Shown one piece after another: positions 9,331 to 17,391 of a stretch of DNA of 64,000 nucleotides. The stretch is taken from NCBI GenBank assembly GCA_019359235.1, contig JAHHHT010000005.1, forward strand, positions 124,001 through 188,000. The letters are read 5' to 3'. The notes beneath the pieces are model-generated. The model worked only from the letters and a program-made list of their open reading frames with translations, had not been told where the DNA came from and did not search any database. The translations under genes were made by a program, and so were the position numbers. Position 1 is the stretch's first letter; each line of letters starts with the position of its first letter. This DNA is from Oscillatoria princeps RMCB-10. Its GTDB lineage: Bacteria > Cyanobacteriota > Cyanobacteriia > Cyanobacteriales > Oscillatoriaceae.

Positions 9331-9837
9331 ATGCATGTCAATCTAGGAATTAACTCTCAGACGAATTTAAAGATTAACATCGGCATCGACGCGGAGAGCC
9401 GCCAAGAAATTGCTGCCGGCTTGTCGCGAGTGCTAGCCGATACCTACACTCTTTATTTAAAAACTCATAATTTTCACTGGAACGTTACGGGACCGCTGTT
9501 TACATCCCTGCACCAGCTCTTTGAGGCGCAATATGCAGAACTGGCTGGGGCTGTAGATGAAATTGCCGAGCGCATCCGCGCTTTGGGGCTTCCTGCGCCG
9601 GGAAGCTACCGGGAATTTTCCAGCCTGAGCGTGATTCCAGAAACCGAGGGTGTCCCCTCAGCAGAGAACATGATTCGCCAGCTAGTGGAGGGGCATGAAG
9701 CCGTTGTCCGCACCGCCCGCTCGATGGTGCCGGTGGTGGAGCGCTCCGAAGACGAGCCCACCCTCAACCTGCTCACCGAAAGGATGCAAGTCCACGAGAA
9801 AACCGCCTGGATGCTCCGCAGCATGCTAGCCGGCTAG
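9331..9837 (+). CDS. dps: Dps-family ferritin-like DNA-binding stress protein
   Basis: The start is ATG 9331, 7 bases after GGAGGTGAG, giving 168 residues. The ferroxidase ligands of Dps can be read: H49 (NFHWNVTGP), H61, E65, D76 and E80 (VDEIAERI). Dps forms dodecamers that oxidise Fe(II) with peroxide and store iron, protecting DNA. The N-terminal tail is short and not Lys-rich (MHVNLGINSQTN), so tight DNA binding is uncertain. A longer frame to 9205 exists but would add an unrelated leader and skip the strong ribosome-binding site. Confidence 0.93.
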   Translation: MHVNLGINSQTNLKINIGIDAESRQEIAAGLSRVLADTYTLYLKTHNFHWNVTGPLFTSLHQLFEAQYAELAGAVDEIAERIRALGLPAPGSYREFSSLSVIPETEGVPSAENMIRQLVEGHEAVVRTARSMVPVVERSEDEPTLNLLTERMQVHEKTAWMLRSMLAG

Positions 9838-9999
9838 CCGGCGGCTCCTATCCTGTCCGGCGGCTTCCTTTCTGAAGAGTTCGGTCGCGGCGGAGCAAAG
9901 GCCCAAGACAATTGCAGCTTCTTTGCATCCCGGTAAGAAACCCAATCGAGGCTGGCCGGCATGTTATTATGAGGCTGTTTATTTTGAAAGGAGAATTTT

Positions 10000-10158
10000 A
10001 TGGATCTTGTCCGCATCATCGCCGCCATTTTTATTCCGCCTCTGGGGGTGTTCTTGCAGGTGGGGTTGGGCAAAGACTTTTGGATCAATGTCATCTTGAC
10101 TCTTCTGGGGTACTTTCCAGGAATAATTCATGCCGTTTATATCATCGCTAAACGGTAA
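10000..10158 (+). CDS. PMP3/YqaE (UPF0057) family small membrane protein
   Basis: A 52-residue protein with two membrane segments and the family signature: MDLVRIIAAIFIPPLGVFLQ, then GLGKDFWINVILTLLGYFPG and IIHAVYIIAKR. AAAGGAGA at 9988-9995 precedes the ATG. PMP3-family proteins modulate plasma-membrane potential and salt or cold tolerance in yeast and plants; bacterial members are stress-induced. It fits the surrounding stress genes (YmgE, Dps, DUF2267, DUF2231). Confidence 0.93.
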   Translation: MDLVRIIAAIFIPPLGVFLQVGLGKDFWINVILTLLGYFPGIIHAVYIIAKR

Positions 10159-10374
10159 TTACCAGCCCGCTTCTAAGAGATTGTTTCTAAAGAAATAGTC
10201 AGGGCTGCCAGAAACCGGGTTTGCTGTTATCTCCGGACGAAACTGTGAGTGACTGCAGCACGAAAACCCGGTTCCTTGCCCCGGAACCCTTACTAATTTA
10301 TTTACAGCCAGTCTCTAAATTTTGCCCCGCGACTGACAGATGTTGCTGTTGCTAATCAATTTTAATCACAGAAA

Positions 10375-10879
10375 ATGAAAGCGAATTTTTATACCTCTCT
10401 TAGTCCAGGGCAAACTGTCCCGACTGCCCCCGAAAACATGCCGTTTTTGGAAAAAGTCAGGGTTGCCGGTGAGCTGGAGGATATCTCCGACGCCAGGGAG
10501 AGCGCCGAGGCGGTGTTTCGCACGGTGCGCGAGCTGATGCCACTGGAGGCGTCCGATCGGGTTGCCGGCTTGCCTGCAGAAAGTAATGCTGCAGGCGGAT
10601 GACAAACCGCCGCACTATCAGATAGCTTATTTGTGGAAAGATACTAATCCCTTGGTTCGTTTCTTCCACCGGCTTCGACCCGCCTACCAGACGGAACCGG
10701 ATACTTTTCTATTTCGGATTCGCCAAAAAGCCGGGTTTGCCAGCAGAGTCGCTCCCGAAGCCGTCATTAAGGCGGTGTTTTCAGTAACTAAAGACGCTAT
10801 TTATCTAGAAAATTTCAGGAAATTAGCAGCTTTTTGCCGGGAGAACTTAGGCGATGTGGGAGGAATAACAATCGATTAA
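10375..10879 (+). pseudogene. DUF2267 protein broken by a frameshift, with a ~48-bp insertion
   Basis: The first frame (10375 to about 10560) reads FLEKVRVAGELEDISDARES and AVFRTVRELMPLEASDRV, a DUF2267 N-terminal repeat. The second frame (about 10562-10879) continues LPACLQKV, WKDTNPLVRFFHRLRPAYQT, PDTFLFRIRQKAGF and VIKAVFSVTKDAI. One extra G in GATCGGG at about 10555-10561 explains the frame change. Between LQKV and WKDTN there are about 16 extra residues (MLQADDKPPHYQIAYL), which looks like a small insertion. DUF2267 proteins are helical, often encoded near stress genes, and have no known reaction. Two separate short products are possible, but a disrupted gene is more likely. Confidence 0.75.
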
Positions 10880-10941
10880 TAAGCCCTTAGCGGAGAGCTT
10901 TGGCTAATGATTTCTGCGGGGGTCAACCTGGAGGAGGTTGT

Positions 10942-11214
10942 ATGAGCGAGTCCGAAGAAAAAAAAGCGAAACGCACCACCAATCCGGGCGACCGGATTGC
11001 CGATGAACCGCAAACCATCGAAGAAAAAGCGAACCAGCTGGCGGTGGACGCTCCCGATATCACCGGCGACCACCTGAAAGTCCCGACTTACTTCATTGTG
11101 GAATATCCTGACGGAGAAAAGAAAGCTCTCCACCACGTGAAGGATGCTGAGGAAATCTCTGACGCAATCAGGCAAGCTCGGATGGACGAACACGGCAATC
11201 GGGTTTGGTGGTAG
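10942..11214 (+). CDS. small hydrophilic hypothetical protein (90 aa)
   Basis: The start is ATG 10942, right after GGAGGAGG at 10930-10937. The product is highly charged with no membrane segment. The N-terminal third is Lys/Glu-rich and probably disordered (SESEEKKAKRTTNPGDRIAD). The C-terminal part (VPTYFIVEYPDGEKKALHHV, then EEISDAIRQARMDEHGNRVW) could be a small alpha/beta fold. I do not recognise a family. The strong ribosome-binding site and position within the stress-gene series support a real gene. Confidence 0.7.
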   Translation: MSESEEKKAKRTTNPGDRIADEPQTIEEKANQLAVDAPDITGDHLKVPTYFIVEYPDGEKKALHHVKDAEEISDAIRQARMDEHGNRVWW

Positions 11215-11236
11215 GCGCATTCGGCAATTTCCAGCA

Positions 11237-11379
11237 GGAGTATCCCATTTTTGCAAAGATTGTCACCCTCACCCCCCCTAACCCCCCTCTACCAGGGCGG
11301 GGGAAAAATAAAGAATTCTCCCCTCACCCCAAGTGGGAGAGGGGTTGGGGGTGAGGGGATTACAAAAATGGGATACTCC
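11237..11379. repeat. 143-bp MITE-like element with perfect 17-bp terminal inverted repeats
   Basis: The left end GGAGTATCCCATTTTTG (11237-11253) is the exact reverse complement of the right end at 11363-11379. Inside lie CCCTCACCCCC and GGGGGTGAGGGG arms that also pair, so the whole unit can fold as one long hairpin. It has no coding capacity. No clear target-site duplication is visible. Confidence 0.7.
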
Positions 11380-11482
11380 CTGCAACGTCAGGAGAGGATA
11401 GCCCACATCCTGTATCCCGCCTGCAGGGCGCTGCCACTTTTCATTATTGCAAATCGAGAGCCAATTGTGACAGGTATAAATT

Positions 11483-12034
11483 ATGGAGACGAAAGATAAA
11501 AATACAGTTCCCTACCCCAATATCCCACCCGTGATTGAAACGGATGAGAACGAGTATCGCGACACCGGCATCCCCAGTAAAGTCGCGATCGTCGGGCACC
11601 CCCTCCATCCCGCTATCGTCCTTTTCCCGATAGCCTTTCTCACCGGAGCGCTGGGAAGCGATCTCGGCTACTGGCTGACAAAAGATCCCTTCTGGGCGAG
11701 AGGCTCGGTTTGGCTAATTGGCGTTGGCTTGCTCACTGGCGTCTTGGCGGCTATCAGCGGCTTTATGGACTTCCTGAAAATTAAAAGAGTTCGCGATCGC
11801 AGCGCTGGCTGGCTCCACATGGGGGGCAATGTGCTGGTTATGCTGCTCAGCTCGATCAACTTCCTGATGCGGCTGGGAGATTCAGCCACGGCGATATTGC
11901 CCTGGGGGTTGACGATTTCTGTCATAGTTGGGGCGCTGCTGGGCATTACCGGCTGGCTTGGCGGAGAACTGACTTTCCGGCACAAAATTGGCGTGATTGG
12001 TCCGAGTGGCGACAGTCCATACCAATCGGGTTGA
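11483..12034 (+). CDS. DUF2231 membrane protein
   Basis: 183 residues with four predicted membrane helices (about 41-62, 74-94, 111-130, 138-160). The DUF2231 hallmarks are GHPLHPAIVLFPIAF (38-52) and GGELTFRHKIGV near the C-terminus. The family is widespread in bacteria and sometimes linked to haem or redox genes, but its function is not established. The N-terminal 30 residues are acidic and cytoplasmic. It ends the series of small stress-type membrane genes that starts at 8950. Confidence 0.88.
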   Translation: METKDKNTVPYPNIPPVIETDENEYRDTGIPSKVAIVGHPLHPAIVLFPIAFLTGALGSDLGYWLTKDPFWARGSVWLIGVGLLTGVLAAISGFMDFLKIKRVRDRSAGWLHMGGNVLVMLLSSINFLMRLGDSATAILPWGLTISVIVGALLGITGWLGGELTFRHKIGVIGPSGDSPYQSG

Positions 12035-12464
12035 AAAGTTAGGGGTGAGGAATCACCCGCAGGAATTGCGGATTTCCTCAGGGAACCGCCATCCTGAAGG
12101 TGCGTCAGGGGAAATGTTGGGATACAGATATCCCTTCTGGGGTTGGGTGCGAAGGCAAAAAAAGCTTCTTACTTTTTGCCTTTTTGCCGGCAGTTCCTCC
12201 CTCCCTAATCCCAATTTTATTTGTCACTCAAACAGTTGCTCTCCCGCAGCCCCTTTTTTAAGGAGGATCGCTTGCAACCTCTGTGGCAAAATTACCGAAA
12301 ATTGGTATATAGCGTCTCTCATAGTAGTGAGTGACTGAGAAACCAGGTTTCTTTAATAAACCGGGTTTATCGGGCGCACTTCATCCAGCGGAGAGCCGCT
12401 ATAATTCCTCACCTCTCAACTCAGCAGCCCTCGCTAACCAATTTTGAATCAGGAGCTATATATT
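12035..12464. other. 430-bp intergenic stretch containing one 96-bp inverted-repeat element
   Basis: Apart from the TATAGCG-bounded element at 12308-12403 and a short palindrome near 12120-12136, nothing gene-like was found. The 3' part should hold the promoter of the secreted protein gene at 12465. Confidence 0.5.
12308..12403. repeat. TATAGCG...CGCTATA inverted-repeat element (copy 1)
   Basis: It begins TATAGCGTCTCTCAT and ends GGAGAGCCGCTATA; the centre carries the AGAAACCAGGTTTCTT palindrome. The same layout, including GAGTGA before and CTTCATCCAGC after the central palindrome, is found at 35001-35098, where the ends are perfect. It is a non-coding mobile-looking unit. Confidence 0.7.
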
Positions 12465-12950
12465 ATGAATTACCTCAAGAAGGTCTTCCAGAAAAAGGCT
12501 GGGTTAGTAGGAGCTATTGGTGGGAGCTTGCTTATGGCAATCCCAGCCATTCCCCTGGCCGGCTTTGCCCAGCTGAATCACCCCCAGACGCTGCATCTGA
12601 CCAGAACAATACCGCTGCCAGAGCAGCAAAACTCCCCTTTGGCCCGCATCGAGCCGGTGGCGGGCCAGCTGGATATCAAACTGATGAATGACACTGGCGA
12701 TCCGATTACCTATCAGGTGATTGGGGATACCAAACCGCGCACGCTGCAGGCCCACTCTCAGGTGACGCTGCTCGACCTAAAAGCGCCGGTAAACGTCACC
12801 TTCCAGCGTCCGAGGGGCGGGTTGCTACAGGCTCAGCCCTATGTTGCGCGTCCCGGTGTTTTAGAGCTGACGTTCAATGAAACAACGGATTTAGGGGCTG
12901 ACAAAAACGCCTTAAGTGTTGAGAAGAACGGTACGGTATTTGTGTACTGA
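12465..12950 (+). CDS. secreted hypothetical protein
   Basis: The start is ATG 12465, 9 bases after AGGAG, giving 161 residues. A Sec signal peptide is clear: basic MNYLKKVFQKK, a hydrophobic core (GAIGGSLLMAIPAIPLAG), and a likely cut after AGFA (about 35). The mature part is beta-rich (LDIKLMNDTGDPITYQVIGD, TLLDLKAPVNVTFQRPRGG) with no cysteines or known catalytic motif, suggesting a small periplasmic or surface beta-sandwich. Similar exported proteins are common in cyanobacteria but uncharacterised as far as I know. Confidence 0.75.
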   Translation: MNYLKKVFQKKAGLVGAIGGSLLMAIPAIPLAGFAQLNHPQTLHLTRTIPLPEQQNSPLARIEPVAGQLDIKLMNDTGDPITYQVIGDTKPRTLQAHSQVTLLDLKAPVNVTFQRPRGGLLQAQPYVARPGVLELTFNETTDLGADKNALSVEKNGTVFVY

Positions 12951-13008
12951 GGCGTTTTTTGCGCTGAGATTCTTTATTTCTAGGTGCGCTGCTGCTTTCT
13001 AGGAGATG

Positions 13009-13036
13009 CCGGTCAGGAGGATATGCCTCCTGACTG
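13009..13036. terminator. strong hairpin, possible terminator
   Basis: CCGGTCAGGAGG and CCTCCTGACTGG pair over 12 bp with one mismatch around ATATG. There is no T run directly after the stem, so it may be a processing or repeat hairpin rather than a true intrinsic terminator for the gene ending at 12950. Confidence 0.4.
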
Positions 13037-13094
13037 GCGTATAATACTTTCGGAATCAGGGGAGATATAGCAGATTGCAAATAAGTGAGGTACA

Positions 13095-13200
13095 GATATT
13101 AGATACCCCCAAACCCCCCTTAAAAAGGGGGGCTCACTTCTTCCCCCCCTTGGGGGGATAGGGGCGGTGCGGCACGACCGCCCCGGCTAGGGGGGGAAGG
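13095..13200. repeat. C-rich/G-rich palindromic repeat
   Basis: CCCCCCTTAAAAAGGGGGG and the following TTCCCCCCCTTGGGGGGA form adjacent hairpins. Related blocks occur at 43345-43400, 54918-54972 and 63905-63975. With the flanking DNA (12951-13378) this forms a 428-bp gap without a visible gene. Confidence 0.6.
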
Positions 13201-13378
13201 ACGCTATCGCGTCCCGCTTCGCTATCAAACTGTACCCCACGCAAGTGCAAACCGCTATAACTAGGTTCAAAGGAGCTATTTCTGCAGCCCTCATCTGCCC
13301 TCCTGGAGTAAGGCAGAAGCCCGTGAGCGAGAGAGGCCGGCGCGTTCAGTTGGAAAACAAAAGCAAGGAGGAAATAAA

Positions 13379-14473
13379 ATGGGAACAAATTTGCACCCGG
13401 CACCGAAACGAGTTGCTATCCTAGTTGAAAACGGTTTTGAGGATTTCGAGTTTCAAGTCCCTTATACGGCGCTGCGTCAAGCTGCAGCCAAAGTCACTGT
13501 GCTCGGCTCCCGCATGAATGAGGAGTACCGGGGAAAGCAGGGGAAAGTTTCTATTAAACCGGACGGAACGACGGCGGAAGCGCGTGCTGGGGATTTTGAT
13601 GCTGTGATTGTCCCGGGCGGTACGGCTCCCGATACGATGCGGTGCAACCGCAATACGGTGGAATTTGTCCGCCACGCTTTGCAGCTGGGCAAACTGGTGG
13701 CTGCTATTTGTCACGGACCGCAGTTGCTGATTGAAACGGACTCGCTGAAAGGCAAACGCGCCACCGGCTTTGTATCTGTCCGCAAGGATATGGAAAATGC
13801 CGGCTGTCAATATATTGATGAGCCGGTGGTGATTGACGGCGATCTGATCACTTCGCGACAGCCGTCAGATGTGGCGATTTTCACAACCGCAATCCTCAAA
13901 CGCTTGGGACTGAGGGTTCCTGGGGTGTCGCTACCCGATGAGAGCGATCGCACGGCGGAATGGTGGCGGCTGGCGGAAGCCTGGGGCGGCTCCACACAGA
14001 GCGAGATTATAGAGGGTCTCAACAAGGCGCTTGCCGGCGAGCGCTACACCCTGCAAGAGTTTGAGCAGTACGCGCGCCGGGCGCACGATTTGGCGCTGCG
14101 CTTGCTGCTGTTCGACATTTGCGAAACCAAGCAGCGTCACGCTCAGCTGCTGGAGGAGCGCCTGCGGAGCTTGGGCGCGGCGATTTCCTTGCCGGCGGCG
14201 GCGGCGGGCGCTTATGGCTCGCTGATCAGCTTGTTCCAGCCGAGCGATGAAATGGAGATTCTGCGGCGGGCTCTGGGCGATATCCAGACCGGCGTGGTGG
14301 ATTCTTTCCACCTGCGCGTCACGCACACCGATCTCGCTTCTGCGGCGATTTTCACCGAAATTGAACAGGATTTGGCGCAGTGCGAGCGGCGCTTGGCCGA
14401 TCTCTACCGCGAGCGCCTGGGCTTCCAAGCGCCTCTGCCGGCTCAGCCAACCACCGGTGCCGGTGTCGCCTGA
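13379..14473 (+). CDS. DJ-1/PfpI-family protein fused to a ferritin-like helical domain
   Basis: 364 residues; the ATG follows AAGGAGG. Residues 10-190 are a DJ-1/PfpI (YhbO-like) domain: acidic residue E17 (VENGFEDFEF) and the nucleophile C111 in AAICHGPQLL with H112. Such domains act as protein or methylglyoxal deglycases or stress chaperones in known members. Residues about 210-350 are a second, all-helical domain (EQYARRAHDLALRLLLFDIC, HAQLLEERLRSLGA, TDLASAAIFTEIEQDLAQCE) resembling ferritin-like or DUF2383-type four-helix bundles; a metal site cannot be confirmed by eye. The combination suggests a stress protein in keeping with nearby dps. Confidence 0.85.
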   Translation: MGTNLHPAPKRVAILVENGFEDFEFQVPYTALRQAAAKVTVLGSRMNEEYRGKQGKVSIKPDGTTAEARAGDFDAVIVPGGTAPDTMRCNRNTVEFVRHALQLGKLVAAICHGPQLLIETDSLKGKRATGFVSVRKDMENAGCQYIDEPVVIDGDLITSRQPSDVAIFTTAILKRLGLRVPGVSLPDESDRTAEWWRLAEAWGGSTQSEIIEGLNKALAGERYTLQEFEQYARRAHDLALRLLLFDICETKQRHAQLLEERLRSLGAAISLPAAAAGAYGSLISLFQPSDEMEILRRALGDIQTGVVDSFHLRVTHTDLASAAIFTEIEQDLAQCERRLADLYRERLGFQAPLPAQPTTGAGVA

Positions 14474-14529
14474 TCCCAGAATATTCGCTGCCGGTCAATC
14501 TCTCAACTGTCCTGCGCCGGGACACCAAA

Positions 14530-14564
14530 GTAGGGTGCGTTCCCCAGGGGGGAACGCACCCTAC
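14530..14564. repeat. perfect inverted repeat GTAGGGTGCGTTCCCC
   Basis: Two 16-bp perfect arms are separated by 3 bases. It is a member of a GTGCGTTCC palindrome family also seen at 18622-18690, 34774-34920 and about 35111-35133. It could act as a terminator-like hairpin after the PfpI fusion gene, but there is no T run. Confidence 0.8.
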
Positions 14565-14710
14565 CCGCCCCTAGCACTACCATATTTCTATATTGGCATA
14601 TAATCAATCTATCAAAACAAAGGGGGTGCGCCGCCCTTCCTGGTGGCGGGGGGTGATTGGCGGCAGGCGCTTCCGCCGCTTCGAGCTGGGGCGACGTGCC
14701 GGTGCGGCTT

Positions 14711-14830
14711 GTTTCAATCCCGTTGCCGGGATTGCTTGGCCTAAAAATATTCACCTCCTGCCGCCTGCTGAAATCACTATCGCATTGATTTCGGCAGAGC
14801 ATGCATGGAGCGGGATGCTCCCTTTATGTC
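14711..14830 (+). repeat. ~120-bp dispersed element, copy A
   Basis: It starts GTTTCAATCCCGTTGCCGGG and runs through CTGCTGAAATCACTATCGCA to CGGGATGCTCCCTTT. It aligns over its whole length with the reverse complement of 44225-44343, with many substitutions. It lies directly in front of the phosphatase gene at 14853, so it may act as that gene's leader or promoter region. No other gene is visible in 14474-14852. Confidence 0.65.
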
Positions 14831-14852
14831 CACTCACGCGAAAGGATAGATC

Positions 14853-15314
14853 GTGGAAAACGTCAAGAAGATTAACGAGCAGCTAACCGTAGCGGGACAG
14901 CTGACGCCAGAGCAGTTGCAGCAAGCAGCTGAGGAAGGCTACAAATCAGTGCTGAACCTCCGCTCGCCTGATGAGGGGGGATTTCTCAGCGACGAGGGAC
15001 AGCTTGCTGAAGCCCTGGGCTTGCAGTATGTCAATATTCCCGTCAAGCCAAGCGAAATGAACGATGAACTGACCGGCAAAGTCTTGCAGCAAATTGACCA
15101 GCTCCCGAAACCGGCTCTCATCCACTGCGCCAGTGGCATGCGTGCCGGTGTGATGGCATTTATGAATGTGGCAACCCGCGAGGGAATGACGCCACAGCGA
15201 GTGTTCGATCTGGCGCATCAAGTTGGCTTCAACTGTGATGCCAATCCCCAAATGAAGCAGTTCTTTGAACAGTACGTTGCCGCTCACTCAAATACTGGAT
15301 CGCAGGTTAAATAA
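14853..15314 (+). CDS. DUF442 (beta-lactamase hydrolase-like) phosphatase
   Basis: 153 residues from GTG 14853, with AAAGGA 7 bases upstream. The fold is that of the BLH/DUF442 dual-specificity-phosphatase relatives: LTVAGQLTPEQL, YKSVLNLRSPDEGG, and the active-site loop HCASGMRAG with C92 and R97. The domain is often fused to, or encoded near, persulfide dioxygenase genes in sulfide metabolism; here it stands alone and no such gene is nearby. Its substrate cannot be told from sequence. It lies 22 bp after the dispersed element at 14711-14830. Confidence 0.85.
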   Translation: MENVKKINEQLTVAGQLTPEQLQQAAEEGYKSVLNLRSPDEGGFLSDEGQLAEALGLQYVNIPVKPSEMNDELTGKVLQQIDQLPKPALIHCASGMRAGVMAFMNVATREGMTPQRVFDLAHQVGFNCDANPQMKQFFEQYVAAHSNTGSQVK

Positions 15315-15545
15315 TAGCACGAACCGGCTTCCAGGGAGCGCGGTGGCAGCAAAATTTGGGCCGGCTGGCCGCAGGGGCAGGCCCATAAGAAGAACGCAAC
15401 ACCGGCTCTCCAGGTTGGCAGTAAGGGATGCGAGCGCTTACTCTTGGGGGTGGTAGGAAGCCGAGAACGCCGCAGGAGCTCTCTCCTCCGTTTGGGGCGC
15501 TGTTGCGATACGGCTTCCTTGCTGTTTATTGATGTCCATCTACTT

Positions 15546-17249
15546 ATGATTGCCAACTCAGAGAGCCTGCGCAACCGGCTGCTGCAACTCGACAGTCGCG
15601 GCTACAAAGCTTACAAAGATATTCAGGGAACCTACCAATTTCCTGACTTCACCCTGATTGTCGATTATGTGCAGGGAGATCCCTACGCCGCCCCCAGCAA
15701 GTTGCGGGTGCTTTTGCCGCAGAGTGTTGCCGGCACCCCCCGCGATCTGTATCGCTCGCGCAGCCGGGAAATCGCGCTGCTCGATTACCTGACTCGCCAG
15801 TTCGACCGCGCGGCGCGGGACCCCGGCAGCCGGCGCGGCACCGGCAACAGCGGCTTAATTGCAATCGCACAGCTCGGTCAGGAAGTTCTCGAACGCACAT
15901 CTGCATTCATTAATGATGAATTTGTCGAGGTGCGCTTTGTCGCTGGACTGCCGGCTGACGGGCGGCGCATTTTGGGGCGACAAGCGGCTGAATTGCTCTG
16001 CGACGATCTCCCGCAAATTGTTGACAAGTCTCTCAAATACAGCCGGCTCAACGCTGCGGAAATTCTGCGCCACGTTGAAACTGTGGAAGATGCGGACTGC
16101 TTGCGGCAAATGCTGCCGGCGCGAGGGCTGGTGGCGTTTATTGCCGATGGAGCGATTTTACCCCGGCGCACCGGCGTCGATTGGCGACCGGCACCGGACG
16201 CTGTGCCGTTTCAATCCCCACCGGCACTGCGGGTGGAATTTACCTGCCCGAATCGGGGTTTGATTGCCGGCATGGGTGTGCCGGCGGGGGTGACTTTAAT
16301 TGTCGGCGGCGGCTATCACGGCAAATCTACGTTGCTGAGCGCGATTGAGTTGGGGGTTTACAATCACATTCCCGGAGATGGGCGGGAATTTGCGGTGACG
16401 CAAAAGGAGGCGGTGAAGATTCGCGCTGAGGACGGGCGAGGGGTTGCCGGTGTGGATATTTCACCGTTTATCAGTCATCTGCCTCAGGGCCGATCTGCGA
16501 CAGAGTTTTCTACGACGAATGCCAGCGGGAGTACGTCGCAAGCCGCGAATATTATGGAGGCGCTGGAGGCGGGCGCTGGCTTGCTGCTGGTCGATGAGGA
16601 CACGGCGGCGACTAATTTTATGATTCGCGACCGGCGCATGCAGCTGCTGGTTGCTAAAGAGAAGGAACCGATCTCGCCGTTTATTGATAAGGTGCGCTCG
16701 CTTTATCAGGATGCCGGTGTCTCGACGATTCTGGTGATGGGCGGCAGCGGTGACTATTTCGATGTGGCGGATACGGTGATTGCGATCGAGAATTTCCAGC
16801 CGCAGGAAGTGACAGAGCTAGCCCGGGCCATTGCCCGGGAGTGCCGCACGGGGCGGGTTTCGGAAGGGGGGCTGCAGTTTGGGCGGATCGCCGGGCGCGT
16901 GCCGGTGCCGGAAAGTATTAACCCCAGTCGGGGACAGCGACACGTCAAGTTGAAGGTGCGCGATGTGGGTGAGGTGGTGTTCGGAACGGAAGATATTGAC
17001 TTGTCGGCTGTGGGGCAGATTGTGGATGTGGGGCAATTGCGGGCGATTGCGGAAGCGATGGTTTACGCCAAGCAGCACTATGTGGACAGCCGGCGCACTC
17101 TGGCGGAGATTCTCGATACGGTGATGGCCGATATTGAGTCCCAGGGGCTGGATATTCTGACGCCGTTCCCCCAGGGCGATTTGGCCATGTTTCGCCGGTT
17201 TGAGCTGGCTGCTGCTATCAATCGCCTGCGCACTCTTGAGGTTCTTTGA
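15546..17249 (+). CDS. ABC-class P-loop ATPase (predicted ATPase of the ABC class, PF09818 type)
   Basis: 567 residues; ATG 15546 is chosen because family similarity begins there (NSESLRNRLLQLDSRGYKAY). It has an ABC-type Walker A GGGYHGKSTLL at about 252-262, and a Walker B with the following glutamate in GLLLVDEDTAATNFMIRD (about 345). There are no membrane segments and no transporter partner nearby, so it is a soluble ABC ATPase. The family is conserved in bacteria and some fungi without a proven role; RNA or nucleic-acid-related functions have been suggested. The start has no strong ribosome-binding site. Confidence 0.88.
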   Translation: MIANSESLRNRLLQLDSRGYKAYKDIQGTYQFPDFTLIVDYVQGDPYAAPSKLRVLLPQSVAGTPRDLYRSRSREIALLDYLTRQFDRAARDPGSRRGTGNSGLIAIAQLGQEVLERTSAFINDEFVEVRFVAGLPADGRRILGRQAAELLCDDLPQIVDKSLKYSRLNAAEILRHVETVEDADCLRQMLPARGLVAFIADGAILPRRTGVDWRPAPDAVPFQSPPALRVEFTCPNRGLIAGMGVPAGVTLIVGGGYHGKSTLLSAIELGVYNHIPGDGREFAVTQKEAVKIRAEDGRGVAGVDISPFISHLPQGRSATEFSTTNASGSTSQAANIMEALEAGAGLLLVDEDTAATNFMIRDRRMQLLVAKEKEPISPFIDKVRSLYQDAGVSTILVMGGSGDYFDVADTVIAIENFQPQEVTELARAIARECRTGRVSEGGLQFGRIAGRVPVPESINPSRGQRHVKLKVRDVGEVVFGTEDIDLSAVGQIVDVGQLRAIAEAMVYAKQHYVDSRRTLAEILDTVMADIESQGLDILTPFPQGDLAMFRRFELAAAINRLRTLEVL

Positions 17250-17282
17250 ATGATAGCCTTTTTCCTTGTTTTCAGATTTTTG

Positions 17283-17391
17283 GGACAGGCGGGACGCCGG
17301 TAGGGACAGGCGGGACGCCTGTCCTACGCCCGGATGCCGTAGGCACAGGCGTCTCGCCTGTGCACACCTACGCCGCCTGTCCCTGCGCAGG
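17283..17391. repeat. GGACAGGCGGGACGCC repeat cluster
   Basis: GGACAGGCGGGACGCC occurs twice in direct orientation (17283 and 17304), followed by inverted forms (GGCACAGGCGTCTCGCCTGT, GCCGCCTGTCCC). The cluster can fold into several hairpins directly downstream of the ABC ATPase gene. Such ACAGGCG(G/A)GACGCCTG palindromes are common in cyanobacterial genomes. Confidence 0.7.
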
